Assembly (NCBI RefSeq): GCF_000315625.1
Contig: NW_005434653.1
Coordinates: forward strand, 105,615-169,614
Direction of reading: 5' to 3'
Length of the DNA: 64,000 nucleotides
Source of the DNA: Guillardia theta CCMP2712
Lineage: Eukaryota; Cryptophyceae; Pyrenomonadales; Geminigeraceae
In this document: piece after piece, positions 33,548 through 45,879 of the stretch
How positions within the stretch are numbered: the stretch's first letter is position 1
Layout: the number at the start of each line of letters is the position of its first letter
Made by a program: the position numbers and the translations under genes
Notes under the pieces: model-generated
Told to the model about the DNA's origin: nothing
The model's database searches: none
What the model saw: only the letters and a program-made list of their open reading frames with translations

Positions 33548-35356
33548 TTATTCCTTCAGGCTGGAAAGATTCTCCATCAGGCTTGGGACGCGAATCTTTC
33601 CTTTCTCGTTGAAGTTGAGGGCCTGTGATATCCCATCACATCCCCACTTCCCCCCCTTCCCCATCTCCTCTAACTTCTCACGCCTCCCTCTTCCTTTCCG
33701 TCCTCTACTTCTTTCTCCCTCCCTTTCCCCCCCCCCCCGCCTCCTTTCTCCCTGCTCATCGCACTCTCCTTACCTCACAAAACCTCTCGAGCTCCTCCTT
33801 GCTTCCCAGCGTGCTGATCTCGCACTTGCTTCCATCCTCCGACTCCTCCAGCTTCACCTGCCAACAAGTCATCAGCCCCTGGTACCCTCAACCCCCCAGC
33901 TCTCCTCCCAACCACCCCCCCGCTCTCCTCCCAACCATCGACATCACAGCACTAACCACCTTCCACCTCTTCTTCCTCCCTCTTCCCTACACCTCCCCTA
34001 TATCAGCTCTCCTCACTTCAACAGTGACGTCCTTGGAGGCCTTGGCCCAGTAGTAGAAGCCCGCCAAGGGAGACGCGAGCGTCATGTACCAGTAGGGGGA
34101 AAACTCCGAAACCTAGTGGAACGTCAGCTCAAACTTCCCTTGCATACTGCAACCCCGTGGAATATCCAAACTCAAGTCTTCTTCTCTTTTACTCCTTCTT
34201 TCTTCCACTTTGTTCTTCTACTTCGAAGCCTCTCGACTCTCCTCCATATCACCCAAATCTTTCTTTCTCCTTCTCCTTCCCCTCCTCTTCCTTTTCCTCC
34301 TCTGGTTCAGCCCTCTCACCTCAACCAGAGGAAACTGGACGGTCAAGACAAGAGCCAAGCTCGCAAGACTGGAGAAACGATGAGCGGGAGGAAAGCACAG
34401 ACATATAACGATGAGGGGGTTCCAAGGGATGGAGGAGAAGGGGCATCGGATGAGGATGTTGATGGTTACCTGAGGAATGTGCAGAAGCTGAGGAAGAACG
34501 CCTGGCCCTTGCTCTTCCTACTGGCTCGTCAGACCTCTCCTAGCCCCTTCATCGTCCTCTCACCCCATCGTCCCGCGGAAGGTGATGGTGCCCTGTGACG
34601 GCTCTGGCGCGAAGTTCATGGCGCGAAAGTAGGCCGTGATCTCCGCTGCTGTTTGACGAACCTGCACAATAAGAGGGCGAAGCGAAGGAGGGGAGAAGGC
34701 GGAGGAAAGGAGAGGAATAGGAGGAGGAGATTTCAGCACACACATGTTTTTGTTTGATATTGGCTCTCACCTCCTTCCCAGCTGACGGGCCCTTGGTCTC
34801 ATAAACCTTATTGACGGGCTTGTACTCGACTGAGCGCTTGATCAGAGACCAGGCGCCTGGGAGGGAGATGAGGTAGAGGCCCAGGGTGGCGTAGTAGGAC
34901 TCTTGCGCATACTCGGGTTTGAACTCCTTTGCCTTGCCTGCTGCATCTGCCGAGAGGAGGAGGAGGGAGTCTACATTAAGGTTCTGTAATAGCGATAAGT
35001 CCCCGCTGTTGCATGCGAGCAATGCAGCAGAGCGCAATACACTTGCTGGATAGCGTGATTGAGGGAGGAGGGCAAAGACAGAACGATTCAATCACAGCAG
35101 GAGGGTTCGAACACGCCATGGCACAACATCCTCTTTTTCTTCCTGCGCCTCAAGCTTGTCTCACCTGTACTGCCTGTGCGAGCGAGGGGAGGTCAGCATG
35201 TGCCCGCAAAGAAGTCAGGCCTGTCCTCCTGGAAGGGGGGGAGCCAGGAGAGACTGTGATGGAGCGGAGGGAGAGGGAGGGGGAGGGAGAGAGCACGAGA
35301 GCCTCTACTGTCGTCGCGCAGAGCAAGAGGAGATAACTTGCCGCACCACTTGCCAT
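33548..35356 (-). CDS. CCB1: CCB1, cofactor assembly of complex C (cytochrome b6 haem c attachment), plastid
   Basis: Eight exons close in phase: 35356-35165, 34983-34771, 34661-34564, 34520-34470, 34368-34320, 34112-34017, 33857-33774 and 33622-33548; 285 residues. CCB1 belongs to the CCB system (System IV) that attaches haem c(i) to cytochrome b6 in the thylakoid. The sequence follows the plant protein block by block: YYATLGLYLISLPGAWSLIK RSV, VRQTAAEITAYFRAMNF, TITFRGTM, GQAFFLSFCTFLSLASLALV L, YWYMTLASPLAGFYYWAKAS, VKLE and LNFNEKGKIRV. Membrane segments fall at about residues 87-103, 165-185 and 195-215. The leader MASGAASYLLLLCATTVEAL then a Ser/Pro/Arg stretch fits bipartite targeting. 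Exon 4 has two possible acceptors (34520 or 34517) that differ by one residue. Confidence 0.92.
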
Positions 35357-35459
35357 GGCCGCCTTAGAACACTACCCCACCTACTACCACCCTTCTTTTC
35401 CATACCCATGTCTGGGTGGGTCTAAGTAACAGGCTATCTTCATAGTATGACAGAGTCAA

Positions 35460-36060
35460 GTTGACCGTACTCACTGTCCTGCCTGTCGGACTCCGGGACT
35501 CGGCCCTTCAGGCTTCGGCCGGGCGCCGCAGCAGGCCGGGCCGCCCGCCGGGGCCGCGCGGTCACTCACGGTGATCGGACCCGTCGCCGCCGCCCGGGCC
35601 AGGGCCAGTGACGGACTGAGTTCGTGACGGAGGCCCTTCCTCGACCGAGTGAGAGTCACGAGTCCTCGGCCTGCCGCCGCGGCCGGGCCCCGGCGCGGCG
35701 GTGACCCGGTACTACGGGCCCCGCGGTACGGCCGGCGCGGCACTCACTGCCGCAGTGCCACGGCGGCCGCCCATGGCTCGGCGCCGATGATGGCCCGGGC
35801 GCCCGGCCATTCCCGGGGCCGGGCCGGCCGCCCGGCCCGGCGGGCTGCCGGGGCGGCCGTCACTGGGCCGCACTGGGCCTCAGCCGTGTGCTAAGGGGAC
35901 TATATCACTGAGATCGCGAAATCAGGCTGCCATTCGGATTTCAGGCACTGACTGCTGACTCAAGCGGCCTAGTTGGTACCGGGTATCAGTTCATGATGGC
36001 AAAATTTGAACTTCCGAAACTTTCACAAACTGACTCAGTGACTCGTGACGACTTATCACG
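35460..36060. other. GC-rich island 2
   Basis: Very GC-rich between 35480 and 35890 (CGGGCCGG, GCCGGCGCGG, GCCGCAGTGCC words), fading into a segment dense in GACTC/GAGTC/TGACTCA near 35940-36050. No coding signal on either strand despite long open frames, which are a by-product of composition. Confidence 0.7.
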
Positions 36061-37536
36061 AAACAGTGCCGCACAGTGCTACTTTGAAAAATTCCCTGCC
36101 CCGCATCTCCAGTGGGTGGGCCAATGAGCCAGTCAATCAGGCGAGTACAGCGGTTCAGGTTAGCGTTTCCACAGCACAGAAGCGGACTTCTCTTAAGCTT
36201 GAGCCTCCTGTACTGATGTCAACTGAGTCAGCAGAACTTCCCGAACCACAACTGACTCATTTGACACTGGCAACTACAAGGCGCCGTCACATATGAACTC
36301 AGGACTCAACCTCCTCTCGACTCTCCTCACGCTCAAGCCATGAGACAGGATGCGCCTCAACATGCAGCAGCGCCATCACACGGCAGGCTTCTCCTCACCT
36401 CAATTAGGGCAGCTCACTTGCCCCTTGTCGCTCACAGAGCAGGCGAAAGTGAGGCGAGGAGGGGAGCTGTTGGCTGCATCGCCGAAGTACTCGGAGGCCT
36501 GTCAATCGTCACCATGATGATCGCGAATAAGCCAACACTAGCTGGCTCACCCATGCCGTCATGTTCTTGTGATAGTCAGTGATACCCATGGCTCCCTTCG
36601 CCCAATCGTCTTGAATCATCTTTTGTGCGTCTCAGAATGCAGAGATAGCATTTAAATATGAGAGAAGAAAAGGGAAGCTGGGAGATCAAGAGAACAAAGA
36701 GATAGATTCCAGCATCTTGACGCTTACCTCAAGGGAGGTGGTCATTGTTGCGTGAGATGTTTGTTGATCTGCTTCATACTCAAATCAGCTCCAAGTCCAT
36801 TCTCAACACTTTGACGCAATTAGAAAACATTCTTTTGTCATGCCAAGATCAAAAAGTGGGTGAGTACATAATAAACCACGGCCCTCCTACCCACATTCTC
36901 AGCATAATGGACATCTATGTATGGATGTTTCAAAGTCCTGCGAAACCTTCCCGCTGACATCATTTCCGGCAGAGTGTGCAATGAACCAAGGCAATCTCGC
37001 ATGCATTTCTATGATCATTCTCGCTCTCTGACACCCCTGCCCTCTTCTCTCTTGCTCCATCTTACCCTGGAGGTCGGCAAAGCTTCTGATCGTTGCGAAC
37101 ATTTTTCGCCGGACCGAAATATCTGGGTAAATTACTCAATAATGTAAGTAAATTAAGTCTGTAGAACAAAATTGGGCAGCAGGGCAAAGTTGGAGGGAGA
37201 GGAAGTGGGAGAGGAGGAAGAGGGAGAGGAGAAAGAGGAGGGAGAGGAGGGAGAAAGAGGACCAGAATATCGTCGAACAGTGAGCACATGAGGCAGGTAT
37301 GGATGCTGATGTATGCTACTGTCATGCTTGCTCTGGGTGTAGTCAGGACAACGCACGCATAAGCTATCTGTGAATGAATGTCTTTTGAGGAGAAATAGTA
37401 TCCCGACTTGTGGTTGGAATTGATAACACTTGGAATTGATAACACCCTCTCGACGCTAGTTGGGATACCCGTATCTTTACCTCATATCCGTACTGAAAGC
37501 TGAATCTCGAAATCCTTGATTTTTCTTGTGATTCAA
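36060..37536. other. intergenic, no supported gene
   Basis: Open frames of 70-83 codons (36045, 36340, 36745) have no splice, family or composition support. 37185-37260 is a GGAGAGG purine tract. Confidence 0.5.
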
Positions 37537-38474
37537 ATGCCGACGGGGTTGTACATTTTGGAAGGGAAAGGAGGCAAATGGTCGCCCCCGGCCGTGATCG
37601 TGCTGTTTGGATGGTTCGGAGCGCCTCAGAAGCACCTCCTCAAGTACGCCGAGATGTATCAGCATAAAACCTGTGGTGTGATTATTAGAACAACGGCTTC
37701 GTCCTCAGATATCATGCTGCGAAAGAAAGAAAACTTGGCTCGGCACGGGATGGAGGCGATTCGTCGGGCAGCTGCTGGGATAGAATCGTTGGGAGAGGAG
37801 GCCAGGGTCTACGTTCACTGCATATCCAATGGTGGGACCTTTCTCTGGGATGCAGTGAAAGACAAGATGATCAAAAGCTTGCAAAACCAAGAGCACAGCG
37901 CAGATCCAGATGCTGCTGTTTTGAGGCTCATTCACTCCCGGCTCGCAGGGGAGGTCAGCATGCAGCCGCAACATTCCTTGTATTGATCTGACTGCTCGGC
38001 CATTTCAGATTTTTGACTCGGCTCCCTGCTACATCAGCACAACCATTGGGTTGCGTGCGATCCGACTGACTGTACAGGGATTCATCCCCCGCCTCCTCGT
38101 TCAGCTTTTCTTCTTGCTTCATGTTCTTGTCGAATCTCTCTATATCATCCTCACTTTTCAGAAGCACATCCCGGAGGCTTGGTGGGATTCCCTCATACAG
38201 AATCCCATCCGTTGCAAGCAGCTCTTCCTTTACTCTGATGCCGACTCGCTACTGGACAGAGATCAACTTCAGCTGGTATGCTCTTATCCTCGCCTTTGCT
38301 GAAGGTTCTCCTGACTTTTATGGGAAGCTGATTGAGAGCCGTAGAGAGAACGGGGTCTCAGTGCAGGAGCGATTATTTCATGGAGCAGGGCATGTACAGC
38401 TTTTAAGGAACGACCCTCAGGAGTATACCAAGACTTGTTTGAAATTTTGTGGGTTGAAGTTTGACGAGGAGTGA
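37537..38474 (+). CDS. TMEM53-like alpha/beta hydrolase (DUF829)
   Basis: Three exons, 37537-37953, 38009-38275 and 38328-38474; 276 residues, normal for the family. DUF829 hallmarks are all present: PAVIVLFGWFGAPQKHLLKY AEMYQ near the N terminus, VHCISNGGTF (serine nucleophile elbow), the FDSAP box (IFDSAPCY) directly after intron 1, the acid residue in LYSDADSLLD, and FHGAGHV with the catalytic His. A hydrophobic segment (LLVQLFFLLHVLVESLYIIL) in the middle is the membrane or lid region. TMEM53 proteins are reported at the nuclear envelope or ER in animals; the substrate is not established. The last intron (52 bp) was chosen because it closes the phase and brings the acid and His motifs to normal spacing. 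Confidence 0.92.
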
Positions 38475-38654
38475 GATTGTCGCTGCTTATGAGGTTATTT
38501 AATTTACATCGGAAAAGATAAAGGTCCAACACTATAATACATACACACAATGCTACGAAGAACAGATATCTTGTCAGGATGAGTCTCTGCAGGAGAACGC
38601 GAACAGGCAGTTGACTTTCTTTTCGTCCCGAATCATAGTTTCAAGCCTGCTGAA

Positions 38655-38868
38655 TCAGGCTTTGTCTTGTCGGGGGTACACCAACCAGGAAGACCTCAGT
38701 TCCTCCATTTCCATTGCAGTCTTTCCTGCAGCTTTTCCTACTGATTTCTCCGACAGAATGTAACCAGCCTTTTTCTCAGCTGTCATGCTCTGAACGACCT
38801 TGTTCTTTAACAAGTTCGCGCGTGCAGCTGCAGCCCTTGTGATCATGCAGATTTGAGGTCGTGGCATC
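38655..38868 (-). CDS. small Lys/Ala-rich protein (70 residues), unknown
   Basis: The reading frame starts one base after a strong acceptor (CCCTTCCTGCAG/GATG), so the gene probably has a spliced 5' UTR or an upstream exon in 38880-39100. The protein is helical and basic (RANLLKNKVVQSMTAEKKAG, GKAAGKTAMEMEEL). No family recognised; it could be the last exon of a longer gene. Confidence 0.45.
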
Positions 38869-39269
38869 CTGCAGGAAGGGAAAGCGTCAATGAAGTACGT
38901 AGGAAATGGATTAATGAAGTGATCTTCGTTCTGAGCATCGAAAGAGGGGAGAGCTGTCTAATTCACTATCCCCTGGTTTGTTGTGAGATCCTCACAAATA
39001 TTGTCCAAGGAACAACATCTACGTCGAAAGCACCCCATCTCCTAGCTAGATCTCGCAATCCCTTCTCGATTACACATCGATGCTATCGTCAAGTTATTTG
39101 ACCTCCATGGTTGGTCTACGGATCTCTTCGTTCCTCCTGGATTCTCTTCTCATTGAATACAAAAATCCTCGTCCTTTGCTCCCCTGCTCTGCCCTGCATC
39201 TGTCATTCTCTTCCCCTGCTTGTGTCCTCCTTTCTCTTCCTCGCTTTCCCCTCGATCCCGTTCCACCCA

Positions 39270-39840
39270 CCTAAGGGACCCTGAAAAACCTGCAGTACCC
39301 ACCCTACACATACCTATGCCAAAAACAAAAAATTACCCTACCCCCTTCATGTGAAATAGCAATCTTGCGAAGGGGTACTTCTATGCTGAAAATGAATGGT
39401 ATTCATGGCGTGAAAGTACCCTACCCTACATCTTATCTCTTCTTGGCCATCCTTGAGTACCCCCACCACCTTAAAATCTCATCCACCCCAAGTCGGGCAG
39501 TGGTGGAGCAATTTTGTATCTCCCCAACAGACCACCCTACCACCCCCAGAGTCTCCTAATTGTAACCTACTACGTACCGAAAACCCGTAAAAGCAAAATT
39601 TTGGTATACACCGGTACTTTCGACTACATTGAAACCCGTAGTTTTAATGAAAAGTACTGCGATTCGCTCCTGTACCCCTGTCATTTCATCCCCACACTGT
39701 ACCCTACGACTTGTGATCCCCCAAGGTCCAATTTTACATTTCTGTGGATCCTTTGAAATTTATTTTCTATCAATTTCAAATTCAAGGATCAAAATCTTGC
39801 GGGAGTTAAACTCTGACCTGTAAATTGTAAAATGAAACCA
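39270..39840. other. AT-rich tract with TACCC/CCCTACCC words (tract C-rich on top strand)
   Basis: Mirror version of the 16.8-17.4 kb tract: ACCCTACC, GTACCC and TACCCCC words scattered through AT-rich DNA. No gene. 38870-39270 to its left is also empty. Confidence 0.6.
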
Positions 39841-39899
39841 ACTCTTTTCGTGTAAGTAAGACTCATCTAATGTCACGCCCGACACTCTTGTTCCGGGTC

Positions 39900-40740
39900 A
39901 CCCTGGGCAGGCGGCCGGGCGGCGCGCCGGGCAAGGAGGTTCTGATGAGACTCTGATCTTTCACTTAACTTTGAGTCACGAAAAGACTCACCTACTACCG
40001 GGGGCCAGGCTCACTGCCTGGCCGCCGAACCGGGCCCCGGCGGAGTCCGAGGCCCGGTTGAACACGGTCGGCTGAGAACTGAAGAGGAGACTTTACTCAA
40101 ACTTGAAGTTAAGGGCCACGGTTTTTACTGAAAGATCAGTACTGTACGAGGCCCTGAGGACAATCCGATCGGACTGGCCGGGCGGCCCGAGACTCGGTCA
40201 ACCGGACTCGGCCAGGCTGAGTCTATCACACCGTGTCACGTTCCGAGCCTACCGTACAAAGCTAGCGGCTACAGCCTACGGGTACGGTCCCGGCGCCGGG
40301 AAGTTCCGGGAGTCCGGCGGCCAGGCGGCCCGGCGGGCACTGCACGGTTCAAGTTCTGACTCCCGGCCGATCGGACCGTCCGAGGCGGCTGAGTCGGGCC
40401 GCGCCGCCGAGGGCCGAACTTGGAAGCCACCGTGTGACTCTGTGAGACGGTCGGCCGGGCCGGGGGCCAGTGAGTCCAGTGCCGCTCAACCGCCCCGGGC
40501 ACACGGTGCCAGGCCCTCAGTCAAGCCTTGAAGTGACTGTGAAGTGCCCCCCGGCGCACCTCCGGCGACATTGCGAAAGCTGACCCGAGTCAGTTTTCGA
40601 CTTAGTGACTCCGAGAGTCTGACCGCGGCGCCAGTGGCACTGGCTGATCGGATCCCACTGCCCGGCGGCCGGTGGCACGGTTCCCGGCGTAGGCCTTTTG
40701 GCAACTGAGTTACTAGTGACTTGTCTGCCCGGGCCGCTGG
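39900..40740. other. GC-rich island 3
   Basis: About 840 bp of GGCCCGG, CCGGCGG, GACTCGG, ACGGTC and GTGACT words. Abrupt edges to AT-rich DNA on both sides (AAATTTG-type before 39850, ATTAGGATGG after 40750). No coding evidence. Confidence 0.7.
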
Positions 40741-40744
40741 CAAA

Positions 40745-42330
40745 AGGAATATGGTTGATTAGGATGGCGAAACCTGTTGAATTTCAATCCGAAACGCTCC
40801 AAACCTTATTGTGAGGCAGCGAATTGAAAGATGCAGCATATTGTGCCCGACTATGAACTCATTGCAAGTTGTTTACAACTTGACCTGTTATGCCCTTTTG
40901 AATTTTCACGTGTGTTGCTGTCTTTTCGTTTTTCCTCGAATATTGCAATGTGAAAATAAGTCAGTTAATTCCAACACAGTCTTTCGTGAGGAAATCAAGA
41001 TAAGCGAGACATCACGTGAAACTTTCAAATTGTTATCCCAACACAAGATTACAACCATTACCAGGTTCGAATATTCGCTCTGTGTTGCATCCACGTTGTA
41101 CTCTCTTCATTTACAAACCAAATTACAAATATATGTAACAAACATTGAGTTGTCATATAACATTGAGTTGTCATATGCAGGCATTCAACTTCATCGCCTT
41201 TTCCCTGGAATCTTGCAAACCTTACGGCATTCTTTGAAGTCATAAGGCCGAAGATCATTGGCAGTAACTGTCCATACAGGATTCTTTCTGAATTTAGAGA
41301 CCAAGAAGCTGTCATTTCTTCCATATGAGGCGCTTCGAGTAAATATTTCTCCATCATCATCGTGTTCGACAGTCATCGTTTCGCTGAATGATCCTCTACT
41401 CGGGCCATCCACTACATCAGTGTAGCACGTTGATACAGCAAGAACTTTGTCAAAGCTTCCGTGCGCTATCTCCTTCTTGTTGTTGTTCCTCTTGCTTCTC
41501 CCCAGCAGTCCTGTCCAACCTCCTCCTACCAAGCTCATGCTTATCACCGCGAACAGCGTCTCGATACCGAGCATTCTTCGTGACTTCTCCCCAAGCACTG
41601 GTAACCCCGTCGATTGACCTAAATATACCCCACCATCCTACACCCCTTACCACTTTTCTGGAACACCCCTTGTTTGTAGCCATTTGGGTACAATTTTATC
41701 TGTCCATAGGGGGTAGGGGGTCATTACGTCGATGTTTGGAAGGAAGCGGCTTTGTTATCATTTCGTTGTCTTGCCTCAAACTTGAAAGGATCATAAAAGA
41801 ATTTCTGAAATATCCTGAGGCGGTCACGGAACTCCAAGACACTTTTTGTTTGAATCGGGTTTGTACCAGTTCGTGCCAAAACTAGTATCATGAGCTTCAA
41901 AATTGGTACTGATTCTAGGGTTTATAATTGTATAAAACACTCCCTTTGAGAAACGTGAAAAGAAATTTATCGAATCGATCTAAATTTAAACCCAATAACT
42001 ATGTAAAAATCAAATTTTATCAGTGTTTCTGAAATAAGTTGCTTGATTTGGTTTGTTGTTAATTTGTACCAATAAATAAAGGGAAAAAAAGAATTCGAAT
42101 GTCGCTGCAGTCCAAGTGTCATTTGCAGGGGTGGCCGCACATGGGGGGTTCGGAACATCTGGGTTGCCAACATCTCCTCTGTACCGGTGCACTCAAAAAG
42201 GTGGTAAATGTATGTCAAAACTACGGGTACATCACTACGAAGCAAGGAATTTGTCTCTCAAGGGGGGTAGGATCCATCAAGGGGGTATGATCAGGGTGGG
42301 GGTACAAGTAAGAGTATAAAAAGTGAGTGG
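40745..42330. other. AT-rich gene-poor DNA
   Basis: No supported gene. A direct duplication of ACATTGAGTTGTCATAT occurs at 41142 and 41162. 41620-41720 and 42120-42320 carry GGGGTA/TACCCC words. Confidence 0.5.
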
Positions 42331-42604
42331 CGGCAGAGATTCCGTTGTCGTTCCGCGGCCAGTGGTCGGGACATGCAGCGCACGGGCCATGTTGAGCGGT
42401 CTAAGCTCCATGGGCCGCCCGAGCGGCGAGAGGCTTGCCTCTGCGCAGGGTTGGAGGGCATACTGGTTTAGAGCTAGTGTTGCCTATGTCTGGTGTGCTA
42501 GTAGTCCTGCAGAATCCCCCCTGTTAGATCCCTGTGAGATCTGGAAAGGCGATGTGATAGCAGAAGTTACCGAGGCCATGGTGAGAGCATCTCAGATGCC
42601 TTAG
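42323..42604 (+). CDS. open frame of 93 codons, doubtful
   Basis: ATG at 42323 to TAG; moderately GC-rich against AT-rich flanks, which raises the chance of a real exon or an inserted fragment. Contains four Cys and two Trp but no recognised motif and no clear splice sites. Confidence 0.2.
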   Translation: MSGGRDSVVVPRPVVGTCSARAMLSGLSSMGRPSGERLASAQGWRAYWFRASVAYVWCASSPAESPLLDPCEIWKGDVIAEVTEAMVRASQMP

Positions 42605-42853
42605 AGTTGTGGTGTTCCTATGTAACTTCCCCCTCGACTGGCGCAACGATGGACCTGTGTTCTCAGGTTCTTTTCCTCTTCCTTTTGAGCTGCACACATT
42701 GATGGGGTGCAAAGCCGTTCAAGTCGGCACAGCTCATTCTTAGTGCGATAAGTCTCTCTATTCTGTTTGAATGCAGCGAAAATATCATATTCGAAAAAAA
42801 TGAATCTTGTTTGTCAAGGCGTGTCTATGATACAAGGAGCTGATCAGAAGCCC

Positions 42854-44876
42854 CTACCCCAGAGCATCCCAATTGTCCTTGAATCTTCGATCATCTGTGA
42901 AGGATGCAGGATGAGGGGGGCTTGTTGACTGTATCTCCCTTCTCCGTTCAACTGAAGTCGGTGATGGTTTGGAGCCATGTTCCATGCCAGCCAGTCTCTG
43001 CCGCACCAGCGAAGATCCCTGCTTTGAGAGCCTTGACTCATCCTTGCGCTCTCCAGCAACCTTGCGGAAATCGCCTTAGCCCAAGGATTGAGAGCAAGAG
43101 AACTTTTTGCACCTTCTGTGTCGCTTGCATCTGCAGCCGCTTGTTGTACTCTTCCATCACGTCTGTCCTGCTTTTATCCTTGACCTGTCAGGACTAGTTA
43201 ACGAAGCAAGGTCTTCACGTGAAGACTTGCCTGCGATCTCCGAGCCCCGCTTCGAGATTTCGATTGTAAATTGCTAGACGTTGAGCTTAGTTTCTCCTTT
43301 CTCAAGATCTGAGAGGTACGACATCAGCAGTCTGGGTCAAGTGCCGCGCTGTACCTTCTCTGCCACCTCTGCTGGGACTTGCCATGGAAGCGAGAGATCA
43401 TCATCAGAATTGGACCCATCCTGTTGTGAAACAGGATGACTATCAAAACTTATCGAGAGCAGAGGTCACCTCTTCCCTTGAGATCCTTGTCGCAGACATT
43501 GTCTGAGGAGCAACAACCTGCGAGTGATCTTGCGAGCCCTTCACCGGCTGCACTTCCTCACCCAAGGCATTCACAAGCACTCCATCGACCATGAATAAGT
43601 CATGCTGCAAACAAAGATTCGAACAGAGGTCATATTGTACTCGAGCCCTTGCATCTGCTCACCTGCGAGTCGATGCTCGGCATCAACACCGAATCTTGCT
43701 TCACTCGTATTCTTCCCTTGCTGCACAAACAAGTCAAAAATTCCTCTTGTAATCTTCACAATACACAATCCAAGGACAAAAGGATCTACCTGTCAATTTC
43801 TTGCTCAATAAAGAATCCATCCTGAGTACAAGCTCAACACGAATACAACACGAGTTGTTGTTCACCGGTTTCTTCTTGATTGGACTTGGTCCTGATTCCT
43901 CAGTCAGTTGGCCCTCTTGCTGTTTCAATTCTTCTTCTTTTGCGATGATGCTCTAAATCACTCGTTACAAGGAAAGATCACAATTGAATTGATCCTGTTA
44001 CCCGGTAGAAGTTGAGCTCTTCAAAATGCTCCTTCAGACCTGAGGAAACGATCTGACGAGACTGCATCGATTCACAATGCCGAACCTTCATCGTGCTTCA
44101 CCGCATCACGTTTATCAACCACAATTGATCTAATCAAGAAATTCGTCAGTTCATCCATTATCAAGATTTCAAACACGGCAGCTTTACTGGTAAAAAGCCA
44201 GTTCCGAGTCGCTCCACTGTTGCGATGCATGCGGCATGGCCTTCTGCAGCATGTCGTCTTGCTCCATATCTTGGTAAACTGATTGGGCGGGAATGCCACA
44301 TTCTTGCAGGAGAGCATCAGCTGCATTGAGGATCTCTTCGGGGTCAAGTTCGCTATCCATGGCTGAAGGTGGGTCTTGAGGTCCTTGGCTGCACGAAGCA
44401 CTCTCATTCCGAGGAAAGAAGTCATCCAAGATGAGAGGCGGAGGGCGAGGAGGAGAGAATTCATGAGGACTGCAGTCATCGCCAACGTGGATGGATCTTA
44501 ATGCCACGCTGTACACTCTCCGCGACAACTCATCCAAAGCATGGATCCAATCTTGAAAGTTGACTGGCTCACAAGACTCAGGAGGTGTCAGGACGACGGT
44601 CAAGGCGATAGTCGTCCCAGCTTCGACGGTAATGCAGCCTTGGTCAATCCCCTGCAGCTGGAATACCTGCGGGTGGACAAGCGGCCCGAGCACACGAACA
44701 CGTCGGGCCTCCGGTCTGGCATCGTCACTAACACGAAGCAGCAGCTTGCGAGTCAAGCAGCGTTCCCTTGTGGAGCTTGTGTCTCTGAAGGTTACTTGTG
44801 CAGGAACGAAGTATATCGTTTCCTCCTCCTCCTCCTCCTCCTCTGCATGGCCTTCCCCCTCCCTCGTTCTCAACAT
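42854..44876 (-). CDS. ASH/MSP-like domain protein, 11 exons, possibly ciliary
   Basis: Exons close in phase: 44876-44188, 44129-44086, 44039-44002, 43952-43866, 43821-43790, 43720-43663, 43604-43470, 43420-43355, 43308-43231, 43184-43104 and 43060-42854 (TAG); 504 residues. Residues about 20-110 look like an ASH/MSP-type immunoglobulin fold (IYFVPAQVTFRDTSST, RVRVLGPLVHPQVFQL, TVEAGTTIALTVVLTPPES), which in known proteins (HYDIN, CFAP221 and others) points to cilia and flagella; that is inference. The remainder is acidic and Ser/Arg-rich (DPEEILNAADALLQECG, DNWDALG at the end). The intron 43230-43185 uses a GC donor (CAG/GCAAGT). Introns are 34-57 bp. The start codon sits right at the edge of a GC island. 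Confidence 0.68.
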
Positions 44877-44929
44877 TTTTTCACCATCGCCTCGATGTGT
44901 GGCATCGGACCTTCTTGCCGCTCAGTGTA

Positions 44930-45545
44930 CGGTCCGGGCTGGGGGCGGGCCCGGCTGATCGGGGCCTCACACTGAGTTGACTCGTGACTGACTCGGCCCG
45001 GCCGCCGCGACGGTGCCACGGCCCGGCCCTGGTGGCCCCGGTGACCGTACCGTGTGGCGGCCACCGGCCGCGGGGCGGTGGCGGCACGGCGGCCCGGCAT
45101 CCGACTGACTGAGTCCGACCAGCCTGAGGTCCGAGTCCGGGCCATACTGCGGCCAACGGTACCGTGGCACGGTGGGCACAACGGTGGGCCGTTGTAACCC
45201 CCCCCCCCCCCCCCCCCCCGATAGTCGGCCCCGGCGATTCGAGGCACGGTCGCCATCATCCCGCGGCAACTCAGTCACCGTGCACCGTCACCCGCGGCCG
45301 CGCCGTCCCGGCCCGGGAGCCGGCGCAGTCTGTCCAGCCTGACGGTGAGTCGAACCGAGCCTGCCTCCGTGTGATGATCGGCGGAGTGACTTACTAGTCG
45401 CCGGCCCGGGAACTTCCGAAGTTTGAACAGAAGTTTGAAACTTTCTGTCACGGCGGGCCGGCCCGGGGGCCGATCCGGCCCTGGCCCTGACTGATGGAGC
45501 GTACTGTCAGCGGCGTGCCAGTCAGATAGCGCCGAGCCTTAACAT
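44930..45545. other. GC-rich island 4 with a C23 homopolymer
   Basis: GGCCCGG, GCCACGG, GACTGACTGAGTC and ACGGTACCGTG words; a 23-C run at 45198-45220. It begins about 50 bp upstream of the ASH-like gene's start codon. Confidence 0.7.
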
Positions 45546-45879
45546 TGAAAAACTCTCCTGTAAACCAAGACGATTTACGTGGCAAGGCGGCCGATGTACT
45601 GTAGCGTGTGGGACGAAGAGGGGACTTTCCTAGCCGTCTTGCTAAGGTCCTCTCATGTCTGGATGCTTGGGTTTCACAATGATCCTAGCATACAGTCTAT
45701 CTCCGAGTCCTGTGCTCCTCAATTCTGTTCAAGTTTGTGTGCATTAAACTCGGTCTTGAGCAAAAACTGTCTTGTTCAATCACAACTAAGGTCGATGTGA
45801 TATCTGCGTGACTTTGGACTACGGTACCGTTGAAGCCCGTCTAACCTTGAAACTTGTATTCCGCTTACGGGCAGTCAAC

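Noticed and set aside
35471-35894. Open frames within GC islands (also 40103-40531, 45164-45397 and 46115-46457)
   Set aside because: High GC removes stop codons by chance; no motifs, splice logic or codon periodicity. The islands look like non-coding accumulations.
43185-43218. A 34-bp GT-AG intron in the ASH-like gene (donor CAC/GTGAAG)
   Set aside because: A GC-AG intron of 46 bp starting 12 bp earlier (CAG/GCAAGT) has a perfect consensus and a normal length for this genome.
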